A DNA stretch of 64,000 nucleotides from Engraulis encrasicolus (GCF_034702125.1 NC_085873.1:53534299-53598298), one strand, 5' to 3'. Shown: positions 23,495-36,693, numbered from the stretch's first letter. Notes: a model not told the origin generated them from the letters alone. Program-made: numbers and translations.

Positions 23495-23635
23495 AATCCC
23501 TTCATTCCATTTAATTCTCACTTGTTTGTGGAATCAAACAGAATCTGTAATGAATATTAGGGAGCGGCTCCTGGCCCTGCGCTGCATAAATCGATGTTAT
23601 CTGATGCCAGCTTGTTGCGTACGCATGACTAATGC

Positions 23636-23845
23636 CTCTCCTCACCTCGCCTCACTCCGCTCTACTCCTCCATCCTGCCTCTCCTCTCCTCTCCTCTCCT
23701 CTCCTGTCCTTTCCTGCCCTCTCCTCTCCTCTCCTGTCCTTTCCTGTCCTCTCCTCTCCTCTCCTCTCCTTTCCTCTGCTCTCCTCTCCTCTCCTCAATC
23801 TGTTCTCCTGCCCCTAATGCCTCTCCTCTCCTCTTCTCTCCTCAC
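23636..23845. repeat. (CTCTC)n-rich tract
   Basis: CCTCT pentamers with GTCCT variants. Followed by (GT)n at 23882-23925. Confidence 0.9.
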
Positions 23846-23890
23846 TGTGTCATCTGGGTTCTTTCTTCTGTCTGAGCGTCCGTGTGTGCG

Positions 23891-23928
<38 letters not shown>

Positions 23929-24355
23929 TCCTCATTCATATTTTCACAGGATGTTCATAAAAGAATCTTGGAGAGAGAGAGAGAGTGTATGTGTTTGTGT
24001 GTGTTTGTATCTGTCTTCGTGCTCGTTGGCGTGCGTGTGTACACGTGTTCTCGTTCATATGCTTGTAATCTGCCTTATTGTAGCATTTCAGGCTGAGGGG
24101 GATAACGAGGTCGTCTGCTTTCCAGTGTTTAATGCTTGTTTATTTGTTTGTTGTGTGTTTGGTGTTTAAATGTTTACCCTGAAGTAAGAGCTTGCACATC
24201 CAAACAATTGAGCTGGGAGCAGGACAAACAATTAACCAGATAAAAAGAGAAAAGTCCACTTCAACCAGGATTATTTTGCTCCCACTTTTCCGTGATGTTT
24301 CGGATGAAAACCCTTCTTCAGACGTAGACGTCTACTGGTTAATGTTTCTCTGCAG

Positions 24356-24475
24356 TGGTCTGAGGATCCGTGTGCTGCCCACCTCACCCAGCGAGACGGC
24401 TGCCAGGCCTCCACCCAGTGCCAGCTCAAAGACCACCTCTACCAGGAGATCATCAACTACTTTGACAAGGGAAAG
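24356..24475 (+). CDS. dock1: dock1 exon E7 (DHR-2)
   Basis: Forty codons, WSEDPCAAHLTQRDG through QEIINYFDKGK, between CTGCAG and GTAAAG. It belongs to the N-terminal lobe of DHR-2. It has more substitutions against mammals than neighbouring exons (for example two extra cysteines). Confidence 0.95.
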
Positions 24476-24633
24476 GTAAAGATGGAGAAAACCTCATCTG
24501 TAGCCAATGCCACCATGAATGAATGATTTCCAACTGTGTTCCCACACAACTATATTTACAAAAAAAAACAATTAAACATCTTCTCAGCTAAATGTACGTC
24601 ATCATATTCTCAGATGAAGGTGTTTGTCCTGAG

Positions 24634-24797
24634 CAGGGTTCTTGGTCAGGGATCCTCTTGGTCAGGAGATCATCTTGGTCAGGAGATCATCTTGGTCAGG
24701 AGATCATCTTGGTCAGGAGATCTTATTGGTCAGGAGATCATCTTGGTCAGGAGATCTTATTGGTCAGGAGATCTTCTTGGTCAGGAGATCTTGTTGG
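24634..24797. repeat. 17-bp minisatellite after exon E7
   Basis: About nine copies of TTGGTCAGGAGATC(A/T)TC, 160 bases after the E7 donor. Confidence 0.95.
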
Positions 24798-24837
24798 CTC
24801 TGCTTTGATTCGGTGAAGTACTGAGCACCTGTCAGGA

Positions 24838-24985
24838 TGGGGCGAGCTGAGTGGAGTTCTAAACAGGCACAGCAGAGGGCACCTATGATGTCAACAGTGG
24901 AGTTTTAAACAGGCACAGTAGAGGGCACCTATGATGAGCTGAGTGGAGTTCTAAACAGGCACAGCAGAGGGCACCTATGATGACA
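24838..24985. repeat. three-copy minisatellite, 45-75 bp
   Basis: The core GGAGTT(C/T)TAAACAGGCACAG plus AGGGCACCTATGATG is repeated three times; two copies carry GAGCTGAGT in front. Confidence 0.9.
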
Positions 24986-25067
24986 AAACAGAAAGCCCTT
25001 TAGTCCTTTCATTGGCAGCAGCGTGTAGATGGTTGTCAAAAGTTCCGAAATGTGGAGAAGAAGCAGC

Positions 25068-25120
<53 letters not shown>

Positions 25121-25289
25121 CGTGTGTGTGTGTGTCTCTGTCAAGATCCCCCTTCCTCTTCACCTTGCCCAGGCCAGCCAATGCAAATGATCTTTTGATT
25201 TTGTTGCCCTTCCTTAAAGGGGTCAGATAGCTGACCTGAATGGCAACGAGACGCTGCTCTACTCTAAGGGGTGGAGGGTGGATGGGTAG

Positions 25290-25336
<47 letters not shown>

Positions 25337-25340
25337 GATG
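25068..25340. repeat. (GT)n and (CT)n microsatellites
   Basis: (GT)n at 25071-25137 and (CT)n at 25290-25335. Confidence 0.92.
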
Positions 25341-26570
25341 GAGAGAGTCAGGGTGCTTTGTGATGGTGTTGCTGCAGATGACCGTCTCTTTTCTTCTGTT
25401 ATCAGTATCAGCTCTGCGGAAGCTGTTATAAAGTCCAGACTGCTTTTAGCCCTCCTTCCTTCTGATCACTATCTTTTTATTCGTCCTTTTATGTCTCCAT
25501 GTGTCATGGTCATTTTTCTTTCCTCGTCTTTTTGTACCATTAGTCACATTTGTATTGGTCGTAGCCTCTTACTGCAGCAGGGGTCGCCGACGACCCTATT
25601 CACTTGCTGAAAATGCTTAACTATATAATAACAGCATTGCTATGGCATTACAGAGAGCCATAGTGTTTCGCTAAGGGGTTAAGCGATTTCCTAGGATTTA
25701 TAGGGATTAAAGTTTTCGATTGCCTTGTTTTTGGATTTCAATAAAAATTTACCAAACTTTTTTTTTTTCTTCATGGTTATGCAGTTGGCCATGCAGGTTT
25801 GCTGCAACTTCGCCAAACTGCTTTGATTATCATGACTTATTATATTATTGTTTACATTTTCTTTGGTTTAAGTTTAAACTGCAAATCCCCATTGGCCTTC
25901 GTAGAACAATGCAAACAGCCCGCATAGAGAAGTGAGGAGTGGCAAAGCATGTAGATGTAACTTGGAGTCACAGGAGCTCATTGTCCCCTGTAATGATTTA
26001 TTTGTCTCTCTCTTTTCAATCTGTTTACTGTGTGTCTGCATTTCCCTGGGGTGTGGTGGGCTACTGGGCCTCTATTCTGCATCGCTGTAGGAAATAGGAA
26101 TTCAATATTCTGACAGCAACCACGAGAAAGTAAACACTTACGTATTGCTGTTTCTGTTTCATTTTCTGTTCTACTTCAGATAGTATTCCACTAGAGTATT
26201 CAGAGCTTAATCCAAGATGTTTAGTATTCCTTTCCAATAGACATGAATGGTGTAGGGGGTAGAGGAGATTATCCATCTCTCTCTCTAGGGACACCACTCC
26301 ACTGACCTTATATTAGCTCTCCTCAGCTCTTATTAGTGCATGTCGCCATTGACTGTAGAAAAAGACTAAGCCACCTGCTTAACCATTCATCCTGATCGAA
26401 ATCGACCTGACACAGTTGATATTAACGTGTATTGCCCTGTTCGTTTCTGAAATTCAATTGACAGTGTGAAGAAATGTAGCATGTTGGATGTTGGGCTTTA
26501 AATTTCTTCACTGGGCTTCTTGTCATATGTAAGTCATTGGAAGAGATTTTGCCTGGTCAGCTAAAGCACG
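25341..26570. other. dock1 intron, nothing recognised
   Basis: AT-rich unique sequence with no repeat ends and no open frame with a known motif. Confidence 0.5.
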
Positions 26571-26574
26571 GCTC

Positions 26575-26768
26575 ACAGCAAGTTGTGTGTGGAGTAGTGA
26601 GTGATGCCTGGGTTTCAGCTGGTTGTGTGTGGCGTAGTGAGTGATGCCTGGGTTTCAGCTGGTTGTGAGTGATGCCTGGGTTTCAGCTGGTTGTGTTCTT
26701 GTGCTGAGCGATGCCTGGGTTTCAGCTGGTTGTGTTCTTGTGGTGAGCGATGCCTGGGTTGATGCCTG
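26575..26768. repeat. five-copy minisatellite
   Basis: Units with GTGA(G/-)(T/C)GATGCCTGGGTTTCAGCTGG and TTGTGT, about 30-50 bp each. Confidence 0.9.
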
Positions 26769-27051
26769 CTGACTCGTCTCTCGTTTCACTGCACTGATCA
26801 TACATTACTCCTCTCCACTGAAGCACCGCGGCTTCTTTCTGGCCATTAAAAGAAGTGGCTGACACCAACAACAAGGAGTAATGTGAAGCACTTCCCTCTT
26901 GCAGCTTCGACTTTGGCCCAAGTAAAGCACTATGTTTCAGAGTTGGCAGCAGCAGCAACATTGAAGCATCAGCATCAGCAGCAGCATTGAAGGCCCAGGT
27001 AAAGTGACGCAGTTCAGAGTTGTCATGGCGATGTTTGTGTTTACATTCCAG

Positions 27052-27141
27052 ATGTGGGAGGAGGCCATCATCCTGGGCAAGGAGCTGGCGGAGCAGTATG
27101 AAAACGAGATGTTTGACTTCGAGCAGCTCAGCGCATTGTTG
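27052..27141 (+). CDS. dock1: dock1 exon E8 (DHR-2)
   Basis: Thirty codons, [20 protein letters not shown] then [10 protein letters not shown], between TTCCAG and GTATGT. A truncated SINE begins about 15 bases after the donor. Confidence 0.96.
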
Positions 27142-27156
27142 GTATGTGCTTTTCCC

Positions 27157-27235
27157 ATTACATTACATTACACTTAGCTGACACTTTTAACCAAAGCTAC
27201 TTACAGTTATTAACAGGGTATTGTTTCAGTCCCTC
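27157..27235 (-). mobile_element. truncated SINE of the same family
   Basis: It matches the tail and 3' body of the SINE at 2133 (TGTCAGCTAAGTGTAATGTA on the reverse strand, then the TTAACTGTAAGTAGC region) and stops before the tRNA-like head. It lies 15 bases after the E8 donor, so it replaced the start of that intron. Confidence 0.85.
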
Positions 27236-27376
27236 CATGGGATAGTCCTCACCACGCTCCCCCCTGAAGCTGCCATTCTCTACGGCCTCAGCTCATCTTT
27301 TCCATTTCTCTTTTGTAGAGTAGCATGATATGGCATCCCTTGGGGTCCGTCAGTCCGTTTCTTCACTAAATGTGTG

Positions 27377-27379
<3 letters not shown>

Positions 27380-27418
<39 letters not shown>

Positions 27419-27478
27419 TGTGTGCGTGCGTGGTTCGTGCGTGCGTGCGTGCGTGCGTGCGTGCGTGTGTGTGTGTTT
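27380..27478. repeat. (GT)n / (GTGC)n tract before exon E9
   Basis: It runs to within 10 bases of the E9 acceptor and forms much of its upstream region. Confidence 0.93.
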
Positions 27479-27488
27479 TCCTCTACAG

Positions 27489-27593
27489 CGAAAGCAAGCT
27501 CAGTTCTATGAGAACATTGTGAAGGTGATTCGGCCGAAGCCTGACTACTTTGCGGTGGGATACCACGGCCTGGGTTTCCCCTCCTTCCTCAGG
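27489..27593 (+). CDS. dock1: dock1 exon E9 (DHR-2)
   Basis: Thirty-five codons, [20 protein letters not shown] then [15 protein letters not shown], between CTACAG and [17 protein letters not shown] is a DOCK-family signature. A (GT)n/(GTGC)n tract runs up to the acceptor. Confidence 0.97.
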
Positions 27594-29440
27594 GTAAGTC
27601 AGCACCCCCTCCCACCAGGAGTCATGGAGGTCTTTCTGCTAACAGGAAAAGTAACTTGGGGCAACATTGGGGGGGAAAGAGAAGAACTACAGGTCTCCTA
27701 CACGCTTCCCATCCTTTCTCCCTCTCTCTGTGTCAATATTTTAGTGCCTGTTGCAGTTGTCAACCTCAAATCTGTTGGGAAGTTGAGAAAAAAAACATTG
27801 TGCAGAAATGAAACAGGTTTCTTTCTACAGTCTCCTGACCTCTGTTTCAAATGAAAACATTTACCTCGGAAGTAGTGAGTACCTGCTCTGACAGCCTTGG
27901 GTGAAAAAGAAAATGAACAATTCTTTAATCAGGGGGTGTCGAACTGAAATTCAAAAATTATAGGTTGAGTTCAATATTTATTTAGAAATGCTCTGATCTT
28001 GTGCATGTACACTCTGTAGGCGAATAGGCCTAACACAAATACGCATTATGTGCTTTCATGTGCTGCAAAAAATGATGCCTTCAAGTCATATTTCTATATA
28101 TTGACGGTTGTATGTGGGCAAAATGCTATTTGTGTTTGAAATGATCTTGCTGGCCAAGTAAGATGACAGCACAGGCCAGATTTGGCCCCAGAACTTTCAT
28201 TTGGGTTCTCTTAGTTAATCAATGGGTCAGTTTCAAAGCAATTGGCCTCTGGCACAGGGGTGATGACAGACTTCATACAGAAAGGCATTTATGTTTGTTT
28301 GATTGATTGATTGATTGATCAATGGTATTGTTATTATTAATTTGATTGATTCAGGATTTGACCAGCCTTGCACAAAAATGCTTATGTTATCAGGTCTATA
28401 GTACTATTTAGATATGCATCTACTACTCTCCCTAAAGTCATTTGCTGTTCCATCTAAAATGTATTAGCAGCTGTGATTAAAATATTCATGTGTGGATATT
28501 AATCAAATACTATTTGATGAAAGATGGCCCCCAGATTTCAATCTTAGATACGGTTCAGGCCGTTTAACATTGGCCAGACTGAATGGGACAAAGCTAATAG
28601 AGAGCAAGTCTTTTGGGGTGACCTGTCCCCAGTGGAATGTCTGAATGCGTTGCCATGGCACCTGGCGTGGGTGGTGGTTTATTGCAGAGTTGCCGTGGAG
28701 ATGAAGACTCAACACCCCCGGCGACTCCAGCGCTCCACCACGGAAATCCTTTTTTCATGTGGATTGTATTTTGGAGAAACCCCTGCAACTATAGATTAAT
28801 GGATCTCTTATCTCTCCTCGCCCTCCTCCATTCTTCAGTCCCATTCTCTATTCTTTATCTTTCTCTCCTCCTCTCAATTTCTCTCATTCACTCCTTTTCT
28901 AGTCTTTTACTGTTTTCCCTGGTGGAAAAGCTCACCTATGTTAACTTTCAGAAGAGATGAATGGCTTTCTCTTGCACAGTACATAAGTAAGTTGTTATAA
29001 TGGGCAGTCTAGGTACTTCTCTTCTTGTGTTTGCCCACGTTTGTGTTCAAGGTCACAGTATAGTTCCTCTTTGTTTTCTGCCATACTTTTATTATTGTTC
29101 AGTTTAGGACTCGCAGTATGAGGAATATTGCATTACATTTGGCTTTATTGCTGTTAAAAGCAAATAGCTATCAAGCCAACTTAGTGTACTACTAAATATG
29201 AATAAATTAGCAACCACACCAAATGACCACAATTTCATGCCCTTGTGCGCAGCAAATTTGTTAAAAGCGTGTAGCCCAGCAAGAGGGCAGCACAGCCTAA
29301 TGCAGAATAATTCTGATTTCATAGACATAATAAGCTCTCAATTTAAAGGTTTATATTACCTGAAACTTTAGATACAGCTGTTTTCAAATGAGTTTCTCTA
29401 TGAAATAACTGTTGTAATTACAAGCAATATGCAGTTTTTA
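27594..29440. other. dock1 intron, no gene seen
   Basis: (TTGA)n at 28297-28320 and CT-rich stretches near 28810-28900. No exon or transposon end recognised. Confidence 0.5.
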
Positions 29441-29441
29441 G

Positions 29442-29640
29442 GTAGAGTAGAGTCTAGTAGAGCAGAGTAGAGTAGAGAAGAGTACAATTTCAACTTCAAC
29501 TTTTCAACTTTATTGTCCCCAAAAGGGGCGATTAAGTGTACAGCAAGACATAAGCATATATAGACAGCAACAACATATACCACAGGACAGACATAAAGTA
29601 GAGTGGTCAATAAAATGTTAAAATGACGATAAATATGGTT
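29442..29640 (-). mobile_element. 3' end of a LINE with pentamer tail (reverse strand)
   Basis: The reverse strand reads ATCGCCCCTTTTGGGGACAA then TAAAGTTGAA, followed by an (ACTCT)n tail at 29442-29487. CCCCTTTTGGGG forms a terminal stem, typical of fish LINE 3' ends. The upstream limit is uncertain. Confidence 0.65.
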
Positions 29641-30115
29641 ATAAGAAATATAAAAGCACATAATGAATAAATAAAATAAATAAAATAAATAAATAAAACA
29701 AAGGTAAGGGTAAGGTGTTGAGGTTTAAAGCCTGTTTGAAAGACTGCCATTCCACATCGTCAAGCTACTTGATAAAACAGAGCAATGATCATCAGACACG
29801 TTTTGGTGAGAGATATTTTTTTCTGATATGACAGACAGGATGTCATAATAAATTCACTACCAAACTTATTCTAAATCAGATGAATAAGGGATGCACTGAT
29901 AGCCTGGCTCTCGCGCAGACCCTTAGTGCTTCGTGCATCTTTGTTACACTTCGTCCATCTGCGTGAGAACCAGGTTAATGCACTTTTACACAGACAATGA
30001 AACAAGTCCCCAGTCTACTCCTGTTATTGCTGCACATGAACAAAATTGACCTACAGTACAGAACTACCAGCCTGGGCTCAATACGTTTAAAGCCCAACTT
30101 GCGACTCTTTTAAAG

Positions 30116-30233
30116 CAGGGGTGGGAAACCTTTTTCAGTCGAAGGGCCACTTCAATTTTATGAAGTCCTCCAAGGACTATTCTATGTACAATACTATGTA
30201 CCCAGCCCTCGAAACATAGGTTCCCCATCCCTG
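30116..30233. mobile_element. hAT-like MITE, 118 bp
   Basis: Ends CAGGGGTGGGAAACCT and, inverted, CAGGGATGGGGAACCT. It is flanked by TTTAAAG on both sides (left copy ends at 30115, right copy 30234-30240). It has the GAAGGGCCAC motif usual in this group. Confidence 0.85.
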
Positions 30234-30937
30234 TTTAAAGCCTCACTTGTGATGTGATATGGAGAACTATTATTTAATACCAAGTCCAGTCATTATATTA
30301 TTATCATATTTATCTCCAACACATTTACCAACCTCAGGTGATCTAACATGCATGCTGCATAATACATACATCATAAACAATAAATATTGCAAGGACAGGT
30401 TTGCAGTGCAGTGCCCCACTACACCCCCCCAACAGCCAATAGAGTCATTAATAGTGGAGAAGGATTATGTGGACAAAACAAAGCCCCAGTGCTATTATTT
30501 GATCAACGTCTCTAAATGAAGAGGCCTTCCTCATAAATGCTCTTGTGCTGATGATGAATTACTTAATTACAGATCCTCCACATAACATCTCCGCCTGGCC
30601 AACCTGGCGCCAAATTCATTTCCACCACAAATTTAGATAAATGCTGAGAGAAGTGTTTTTTATTTGTGCTCTCACGCTGCTAGTTGTGTTGTGCGGTTAT
30701 CGCCCCCTTGTCAGGCGTAATAGTAAAACGTATGAAGAAATCAATAGCACTGATAAAGGCACTTGTTTCTCCCTCCTCTGAGAATTGATTTTTGAGCAGT
30801 AGGCTTTAATGCACATGCTTATGATGCATGGCCTGCTGTTCATGTAGGCAAAGATGTTTATATGGTGTAGTGAATACTAAACTCTGGATATGTTTATATG
30901 GTGTAGTGAATGTACTAAACTCTTAACTCTTCATCCG

Positions 30938-31030
30938 CCATACTAAGCTGATTCAGGTGTAAACCAGATTGAGTTAAGAGGTAAACCATCGTATAGAAGA
31001 GCCTGGAGTCCTCATTTTCTGAAGAAATCA
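30938..31030 (+). mobile_element. fragment of the same Harbinger-like MITE family
   Basis: CATACTAAGCTGATTCAGG, then AAACCAGATTGAGTTAAGAG and GAAGAGCCTGGAGTCCT match the arm at 15905-16050 (reverse strand). The outermost GGGGCC is lost. Confidence 0.7.
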
Positions 31031-31760
31031 TTTTCTGTTCTAAATGTTCTGAACAGGCTTCTAAGGGTGAATCCCATTACACCCCTTAGCCCTACGCCGA
31101 TCCCCTTTGCCTTGCCTTGCTTTGCCTTCCTTTCTATGCCATCATTTCTGTTTCACTGAAAAATTGTATACTATTATATGGGTATTCTGACCAGCAACAG
31201 AATGTTTGTAGTATCACTTGCTTATCACTTTTTGTTGCCATGCAGGATTTGTTTTGTTGTGGTGAGGAGTAGACATGTTGTCCTCGGTTGATAAAGTTGT
31301 TGCTTTGACCCGTTTGGAACCTTTTGGAAGCTGCACATACTGTACATTCGCTTCAGTGCCCCGTACTGTTCAGTTGTACATTCGCTTCAGAGCCCCAAAC
31401 TGTTGAGTTGTTTGGCTGCTACAAAACAAGAGCTGTCTCCAGGAAGAAAGCTGGTACTTGAAATACATGGGTGCTGCTGCTTAACTTGAACTGAAAATTA
31501 GATGACGGCTCACAAACTGTTTCTGATCCAAGTGTGGATTATGTAAATGCCATCACAAACACTATTTCTCAGAGTTTGACTGGGATTCATGAAAATACCC
31601 CAGTCAATGAATTAAAAGGAAAAAATGGATTTGTTTTGTGCTTTTTGAAATAGATATTAATAGTGTGAGTGAAGACATTTAGACGTGTAGACGACTTGAA
31701 TATTCCTTTTAAATATCAATGAAGAAGCTCTTAATATTGCACAAATCGCCATAGTGTTAA

Positions 31761-32042
31761 CTCCTACAGTAAGCACCATAAGTGCTGGGCAGTCCTTTGC
31801 AGTAGGTTCCTGGCGCTCCCCCCAGTAAGCCCCATAAGTGCTGGGTATCCCCTTGCAATAGAGGACGTTACTCCTCCAGTAAGCCCCATAAGTGCTGGGT
31901 AGCCTCTTGCAGTAGAGGCCGTAACTCCTACAGTGAGCACCATAAGCGCTGGGTAGCCTCTTGCAGTAGAGGCCTGCCCCCCCCCCCCCCTCCCGTTAGG
32001 CACCATAAGTGCTGGGCAGCCTCTTGCAGTAGATGCCTGGCG
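31761..32042. repeat. minisatellite, five or six copies
   Basis: Units of about 55-60 bp with CAGTAAGC(C/A)CCATAAGTGC and TTGCAGTAGAGGC. A 12-C run lies at 31978-31990. Confidence 0.9.
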
Positions 32043-32360
32043 CTACACCCAACAACTAGCTGCCACATGCTGAGAATGAGGTGCTAAGTAGTCATTCCTC
32101 TCGCCTGCTCTTTGCCGATGGAGTTTTGATTAAAACGATTCAGCCATCAGCGTGCGATCTGTTGTCTGGCCAGTCTCTTGCCAGACTTCCACTCTTGTCT
32201 ATCCCCCTGCTAACAAGTGCCACCCTTTCCCTTTTTCTCTTGCTGGAGCGTGCTCAATAAGCCAATTTATTTAAAGCTCTGGTCTCTCTGCCAGGTCCAC
32301 AGCGACCTTGCCTCATGCTGGCGAGCAAACGCAGAACGCAAAGGCAGGAAGTGCCAGGAG

Positions 32361-32497
32361 CAGGTGCATGGTCACATCCCTGCCAGCCTAGCGCAGCGTG
32401 GTGCCCCAGGAGATGGTGCATGGTCACATCCCTGCCAGCCTAGCGCAGCGTGGGGCCCCAGGAGATGGTGCATGGTCACAGCCCTGCCAGACTAGCG
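32361..32497. repeat. 52-bp minisatellite, three copies
   Basis: The unit GTGCATGGTCACATCCCTGC plus 32 bases. It is GC-rich and open in one frame, but has no sign of being coding. Confidence 0.93.
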
Positions 32498-32664
32498 CGG
32501 GGCCCCTTGATATGCAAATTTATCCCCAACACCCCCCCCCCCCACACACACACACACACCCTCAGAAGTGCCAGTGTGACCGAATAAAATTCAGTATTTA
32601 AATTCAATTCCAAATGCCCTCACCAACTCCCATTCTGTTCATATTACTGCACATATGTGTACAT

Positions 32665-33061
32665 CAGGGCTTGACACTGGCACCTGCCAACCGGCCAAAT
32701 GCTGGTAAAACTTGGCTGTGGCTGGTAACAATTTCAGTGTCACTAGCCAATTTGGCATGTAGCTCATTCTATGATATGACATATCATAATAGTGTATATT
32801 CTGCACTTTGCCCCTTGTGTATCAATTGTTTGTATTTAAGTTCAAGAAAAAGCTCAGTTACTCAGTTTCTATTTGCTTGTTTTATTTCCATGTTGAGACC
32901 CATGCACTCATCTTCTTGCTTTAAGCACCTCATCTTCTGAGGTTAGATGTACAGCATCATGATTAAAAAAATGTGGCTAGCAGAATAGCTGGATGGCTAT
33001 TGACTGAGGAAAACCACTAGCCACAGTGCCCGGCAAGCGAAAAAGTTAATGTCAAGCCCTG
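32665..33061. mobile_element. hAT-like MITE, 397 bp, perfect target duplication
   Basis: Ends CAGGGCTTGACA and, inverted, CAGGGCTTGACATTAACT. Exact 8-bp flanks GTGTACAT at 32657-32664 and 33062-33069. The body carries inverted GCTGGTAAAA and CTAGCCA motifs. It was inserted recently enough to keep its duplication. Confidence 0.92.
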
Positions 33062-33173
33062 GTGTACATGTATTTATCCAGAGTTCAGTTTCTGCTTCAA
33101 GGCCTCTGGCTGTAGGTGCTGGTGCTGAATAGCTCTAAAATGGTCTCTTGAGGGAAGAGGGCGTTGTCTTAAA

Positions 33174-33716
33174 CAAGACGTGTTATTACTGACTTATTAC
33201 TGCTTTGTAAACACATCGATAGTGGTTTACAAAAGACGTGTTATTACTGACTTATTACTGCTTTGTAAACACCTCATCGATAGTGGTTTAGAAAAGACGT
33301 GTTATTACTGACTTATTACTGCTTTGTAAGCTCTTCATCGATAGTGGTTTAGAAGAGATATGTTATTACTGACTTATTACTGCTTTGTAAACACCTCATC
33401 CATAGTGGTTTAGAAAACATATGTTATTACTGACTTATTACTGCTTTGTAAACACCTCATCGATTGTGGTTTAGAAGAGATATGTTATTACTGGCTTATT
33501 ACTGCTTTGTAAGCGCTTCATCGATAGTGGTTTAGAAGAGATATGTTATTACTGGCTTATTACTGCTTTGTAAGCACCTCATTGATAGTGGTTTAGAAGA
33601 GATATGTTATTACTGGCTTATTACTGCTTTGTAAGCACCTCATTGATAGTGGTTTAGAAGAGATATGTTATTACTGACTTATTACTGCTTTGTAAACGCC
33701 TCATCAATAGTGGTTT
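33174..33716. repeat. ~61-bp minisatellite, nine copies
   Basis: The unit TGTTATTACTGACTTATTAC plus TGCTTTGTAA(A/G)C(A/G)CCTCATCGATAGTGG. Copies differ at a few sites and by small indels. Confidence 0.95.
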
Positions 33717-34026
33717 TGGCTAAATAGAGTCCTCGTTTTCACCAAGTTGCTTCTTGTTAGCCTAGGGGCTGAGTGTAATGTCTCTGAAAAGAACGATTTG
33801 CACATTCGCTGTTAAATGGGTTTTCATCTGGAAAATGTATCACCCATTTATTCTTAATGCCTTGATGTGTTATTTTTGTGCCTTCCCCAGTGTACAAGGT
33901 CTTTAGTAATACATTACGACTTTAGTCATTGCCATTCTGGTAACAGCTAATTTATTACAGGGGTAGCGTCTTACTGTCTTAAAGGGTTAATGCCTGTTGA
34001 TGTATTTTGTTTGTGCCTTCCCCCAG

Positions 34027-34145
34027 AATAAGATGTTTATCTACCGGGGTAAAGAGTACGAGAGGAGGGAGGACTTTGAGGCGCGCCTGCTGACCCAGTT
34101 CCCCAACGCTGAGAAGATGAAGATCACCACCCCACCTGGAGAGGA

Positions 34146-34168
<23 letters not shown>
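34027..34168 (+). CDS. dock1: dock1 exon E10 (DHR-2)
   Basis: It encodes [32 protein letters not shown] and [15 protein letters not shown] plus one base of a tyrosine codon. Acceptor CCCCAG, donor GTATCC. The last ~22 exon bases with the donor and following intron are repeated about 150 bases downstream, with a partial third copy. Confidence 0.96.
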
Positions 34169-34620
<452 letters not shown>

Positions 34621-34796
34621 ATTGCTACCATTGGATCAGGACCATCAGCTACCATTGCTGGATTTACAGTTTTAAGTCAATAATGGCTTTTCCATTTAGC
34701 TCCTTGCTACACGCATGTGTAATTATTTAATATGTGCACAAAATAACATTTGATTGTCATTGCTGCTTTTTTTTGCTTAACGTTTGTGATCTGAAG

Positions 34797-34878
34797 ACAT
34801 CCAGTGTTTCACCGTTAAGCCGATCCTCGAGCTCCCACCAAAGTTCCACAACAAGCCGGTCTCTGAGCAGATTCTGAG
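34797..34878 (+). CDS. dock1: dock1 exon E11 (DHR-2)
   Basis: It encodes (Y)IQCFTVKPILELPPKFHNK and PVSEQIL plus two bases of a serine codon. The acceptor CTGAAG has few pyrimidines next to it, but a T-rich tract lies 20-30 bases upstream. Donor GTAAGC. Confidence 0.95.
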
Positions 34879-35267
34879 GTAAGCACGTGCCTTCCTTTCC
34901 GTCCAATATTTACTTCCCGCCTCAATTATTTAGCAGCTTAGCCTGCTACTCCGCCGCCTGAAACTCTGGAAGACGAAGAGGGGTCTTTTAGAATTTGATG
35001 GAGTATTGATACCATTGATTTCCCCTTCAGACATATTTACCTGAGATTATGCACTCGCTCAGTTTTCAATCAACCCCACTGGCAAGTGGCAAGCAAACAT
35101 CACCGCAAACATCACCGCAGGACAAAGAGGCCCCAAGCTGGCCATGTGAAATCTGCTCTGTTTGTGTGGTATGACTGATTTGTAGCAGTGATTGGTTTTG
35201 TAGAGACTTACACAGAGCTTCCTTTTGGAAAGTCAACCTATTCCTTGGTCAATGCACTCTCCCAGTA

Positions 35268-35298
<31 letters not shown>

Positions 35299-36398
35299 GC
35301 CCTCTCTTTTTCTGTTATTCAATATCCTTGTGTGTGCGTTCTGATCCCGTTCTGATAATGGAGTGTAATTTGGGTGTTGAAAAGCTCTTTTTGTTTGATG
35401 TTTGATCTGTTTACCAGATCAGAGGTGCGGATGGTCAAAGCAGAATCCTCATATTCCACATGGCCTGAGCCGCGAGCTGTCGGCATGTTTCAAAAGGCTG
35501 CCGTGACTCTATGAGCTGTCGGCATGTTTCAAAAGGCTGACCTGACTATGAGTTTGACGAACGGCGAGATTAGCTTTCTTGTTGTTTGTTTGTTTGGCCA
35601 CAAGTTTACAGCAGAGCTTGGCTCCAGGCTGCAGCACTTTGGTTTGTGTTCACCGTGTGGGCTTTCGACCTTGTGGATAAACCCAGTCAAGGTCGGCTGC
35701 CTAGCTGCTCCGCCTGCTGTGCCAACCGATTGGTGTTTGCCGTCTACCCAGGTTACAGCAGCGGAGCGTGGAGCGGCCAAAACCCCTTTTTAAATAGCAA
35801 TGTGTTTCCAGGTGGGAAACCACAACAACATCCATCGGTCAGATGCCAGGCATGTGGTTCGAAATGGCCGTTTAGCAAACAGCCAGCTATCGCTTTGAGT
35901 TGCTTATTCGTGTTGGTGCATAATTAGGAAATCTGATTGGGCGTGCTGCTTTCTCCGGGAAAGAAAGGACAAAGGCATTATGTGGCATGTGGTGTGTCAA
36001 GGGAATGGGGTGACCTTGTGGGAGTGTACTGTACTTACATGTTATGTTAGATTATGTGAAGGACACAGATGCACATACTCAGAGCTTTTAGTACACCATG
36101 TTCAACACACTCTTCAATGCACTTTGTCTTGTCATAGACAAGGACTGAGGGCACACAAACATGGACGTGCTACACACGCACACACTTACACACGCACACA
36201 CACAAACAATAGATAGAACACACAAATAAAACCCAATTCGGAGTGTCATGTTTTCAAGGATTGCTTGTCAAGGACTTCAGCTTCATCTATTCTTTATCTC
36301 ATGTATAAAACCTGTGTGTGTTTGTGGGTATTTGTGTGTATTGTGTGTATTGTGCAGTGTTGAATGATTTTTTCTTTTTCTCCTTTCAATCCTAACAG
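34879..36398. other. dock1 intron, no gene seen
   Basis: A duplicated 32-bp segment TGAGCTGTCGGCATGTTTCA... at 35470-35540 and a (CT)n tract at 35272-35300. Otherwise unique. Confidence 0.5.
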
Positions 36399-36483
36399 TT
36401 TCTACACTGTCAATGAAGTAAACAAGTTTCAGTATTCCAGACCTATCAGGAAAGGGGAGAAGGACCCTGATAACGAGTTTGCA
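36399..36483 (+). CDS. dock1: dock1 exon E12 (DHR-2)
   Basis: It encodes (S)FYTVNEVNKFQYSRPIRKG and EKDPDNEFA. Acceptor CTAACAG (a branch-like TAAC overlaps it), donor GTAAGT. The phase matches E11 and E13. Confidence 0.96.
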
Positions 36484-36637
36484 GTAAGTTTGCATGAGAT
36501 ATTGTTTTTTTTTACCTTTTTACACAGCATACTGGCAGCCAAATGCCACAACACTCATAGAAGTCTGATGCTGTTATACTTGGAGGCCTCGTATCCCATT
36601 TTGGTCTTATCATACTGGAGCCTTAGACACATAGTCC

Positions 36638-36693
36638 TACACACGCACGCACGCACGCACACACACACACACACGCACACGCACACGCACACG